Part shown: positions 63,633-64,000 of the stretch, piece after piece
Layout of the letters: every line of letters starts with the position of its first letter
Numbering within the stretch: the stretch's first letter is position 1
Assembly (NCBI GenBank): GCA_029378245.1
Contig: JARKIF010000076.1
Span: 1-64,000 of the forward strand
Direction: 5' to 3'
Length of the DNA: 64,000 bases
Origin: Roridomyces roridus
Taxonomy: Eukaryota > Basidiomycota > Agaricomycetes > Agaricales > Mycenaceae
The notes under the pieces: generated by a model
Database searches by the model: none
What the model was told of the DNA's origin: nothing
Seen by the model: the letters and a program-made list of their open reading frames with translations, nothing else
Program-made: the position numbers and the translations under genes

Positions 63633-64000
63633 TCAACGCAAGAGGATATTCGATCCTCGAACGCACCCAACGTGGATATCGACCCCGTCAGCCAAAAATT
63701 GTCGAATAATGGCGGCAACATCGTCTGGCGGAGTCTCCACTGCAGATGCACCCGTCATCGTAAGACGAACCTTTCGCAGGATACCGCGACGGGCAGAAAG
63801 GATACCCGCCAGTGGTGCCAGGATGCCAATGGGACCGCTATTGTCGTAATCGGTGTAAATGTCCTCCATTTGAAATGTTTGAAGGTTGGGAGCCATGTGT
63901 GGGTTGTGCGCCAGGAAGTTCAACAACTCCACCACAAACCCGGAACCCAGAAACAAGGACTCCAAATGCGTGAGGTGTGGGATGAGAGACATCGATTCGT
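63633..64000 (-). CDS. F-box protein gene 10, C-terminal part, cut by the right window edge
   Basis: Only the LRR tail is visible: LIPHLTHLESLFLGSGFVVE, LLNFLAHNPHMAPNLQTFQM, GILAPLAGILSARRGILRKV and the family ending ADGVDIHVGCVRGSNILLR, with TGA at 63635-63633. It matches the C-termini of F-box genes 7 and 8. Intactness cannot be judged. Confidence 0.75.
   Translation of the reverse strand, partial: ESMSLIPHLTHLESLFLGSGFVVELLNFLAHNPHMAPNLQTFQMEDIYTDYDNSGPIGILAPLAGILSARRGILRKVRLTMTGASAVETPPDDVAAIIRQFLADGVDIHVGCVRGSNILLR

Overview
The window looks like nuclear DNA of an agaricomycete (mushroom-forming) basidiomycete. Introns are about 45-60 bp with GT...CTAAC...AG signals. The host genes (MIC60, an Atg22-like transporter, GH79, a TPR protein, an agaricomycete multi-TM protein, a P450) are fungal, and there is a large family of F-box genes with the layout coiled coil, F-box, leucine-rich tail. 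That repertoire is typical of repeat-rich, F-box-rich agarics such as Mycena; the genus is an inference. Where exon boundaries are given, I worked them out by hand from splice signals and reading phase.

Layout. 1-7.2 kb is ordinary gene-dense DNA: a GH79 glycosidase running off the left edge (minus), an Atg22-like transporter (minus) and MIC60 (plus). 7.3-19.4 kb is a transposon-riddled F-box array: a pogo/Tc1-like MITE, F-box gene 1 split by two hAT-type insertions (one carrying a third, nested), F-box gene 2 split by an LTR retrotransposon, then an intact F-box gene 3. 19.6-21.9 kb is a TPR gene. 22.0-26.0 kb holds two identical-length CACTA-like elements in inverted orientation around F-box gene 4. 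26.2-35.7 kb is a head-to-head pair of large paralogous genes of unknown function (here A and B). They share an N-terminal module of about 475 residues with matching exons and have unrelated C-termini; a broken copy of the first two exons lies between them. 35.8-46.6 kb is a second F-box cluster (two intact genes, two pseudogenes, one relic) with a membrane-protein gene and a P450 relic. 47-53.8 kb is a gene-poor stretch with one hAT MITE. 53.8-61.5 kb holds a CCHC/RGG-box gene and a near-complete LINE with a poly(A) tail. 61.9-64 kb has two more F-box copies, one frameshifted and one cut by the right edge.

How it fits together. The housekeeping genes sit together at the left edge. The rest is a young lineage-specific region in which F-box genes duplicate, collect frameshifts and are hit by every major transposon class (hAT, CACTA, Tc1/pogo, LTR, LINE). 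The two observations I find most interesting are: (1) two related hAT MITEs in which the subterminal recognition word seems to have changed coordinately at many sites (ATTCGCGAAT in one, ACTCGCGAGT in the other); (2) the modular A/B gene pair, a candidate undescribed agaricomycete protein family. I found no rRNA, convincing tRNA, or CRISPR array.
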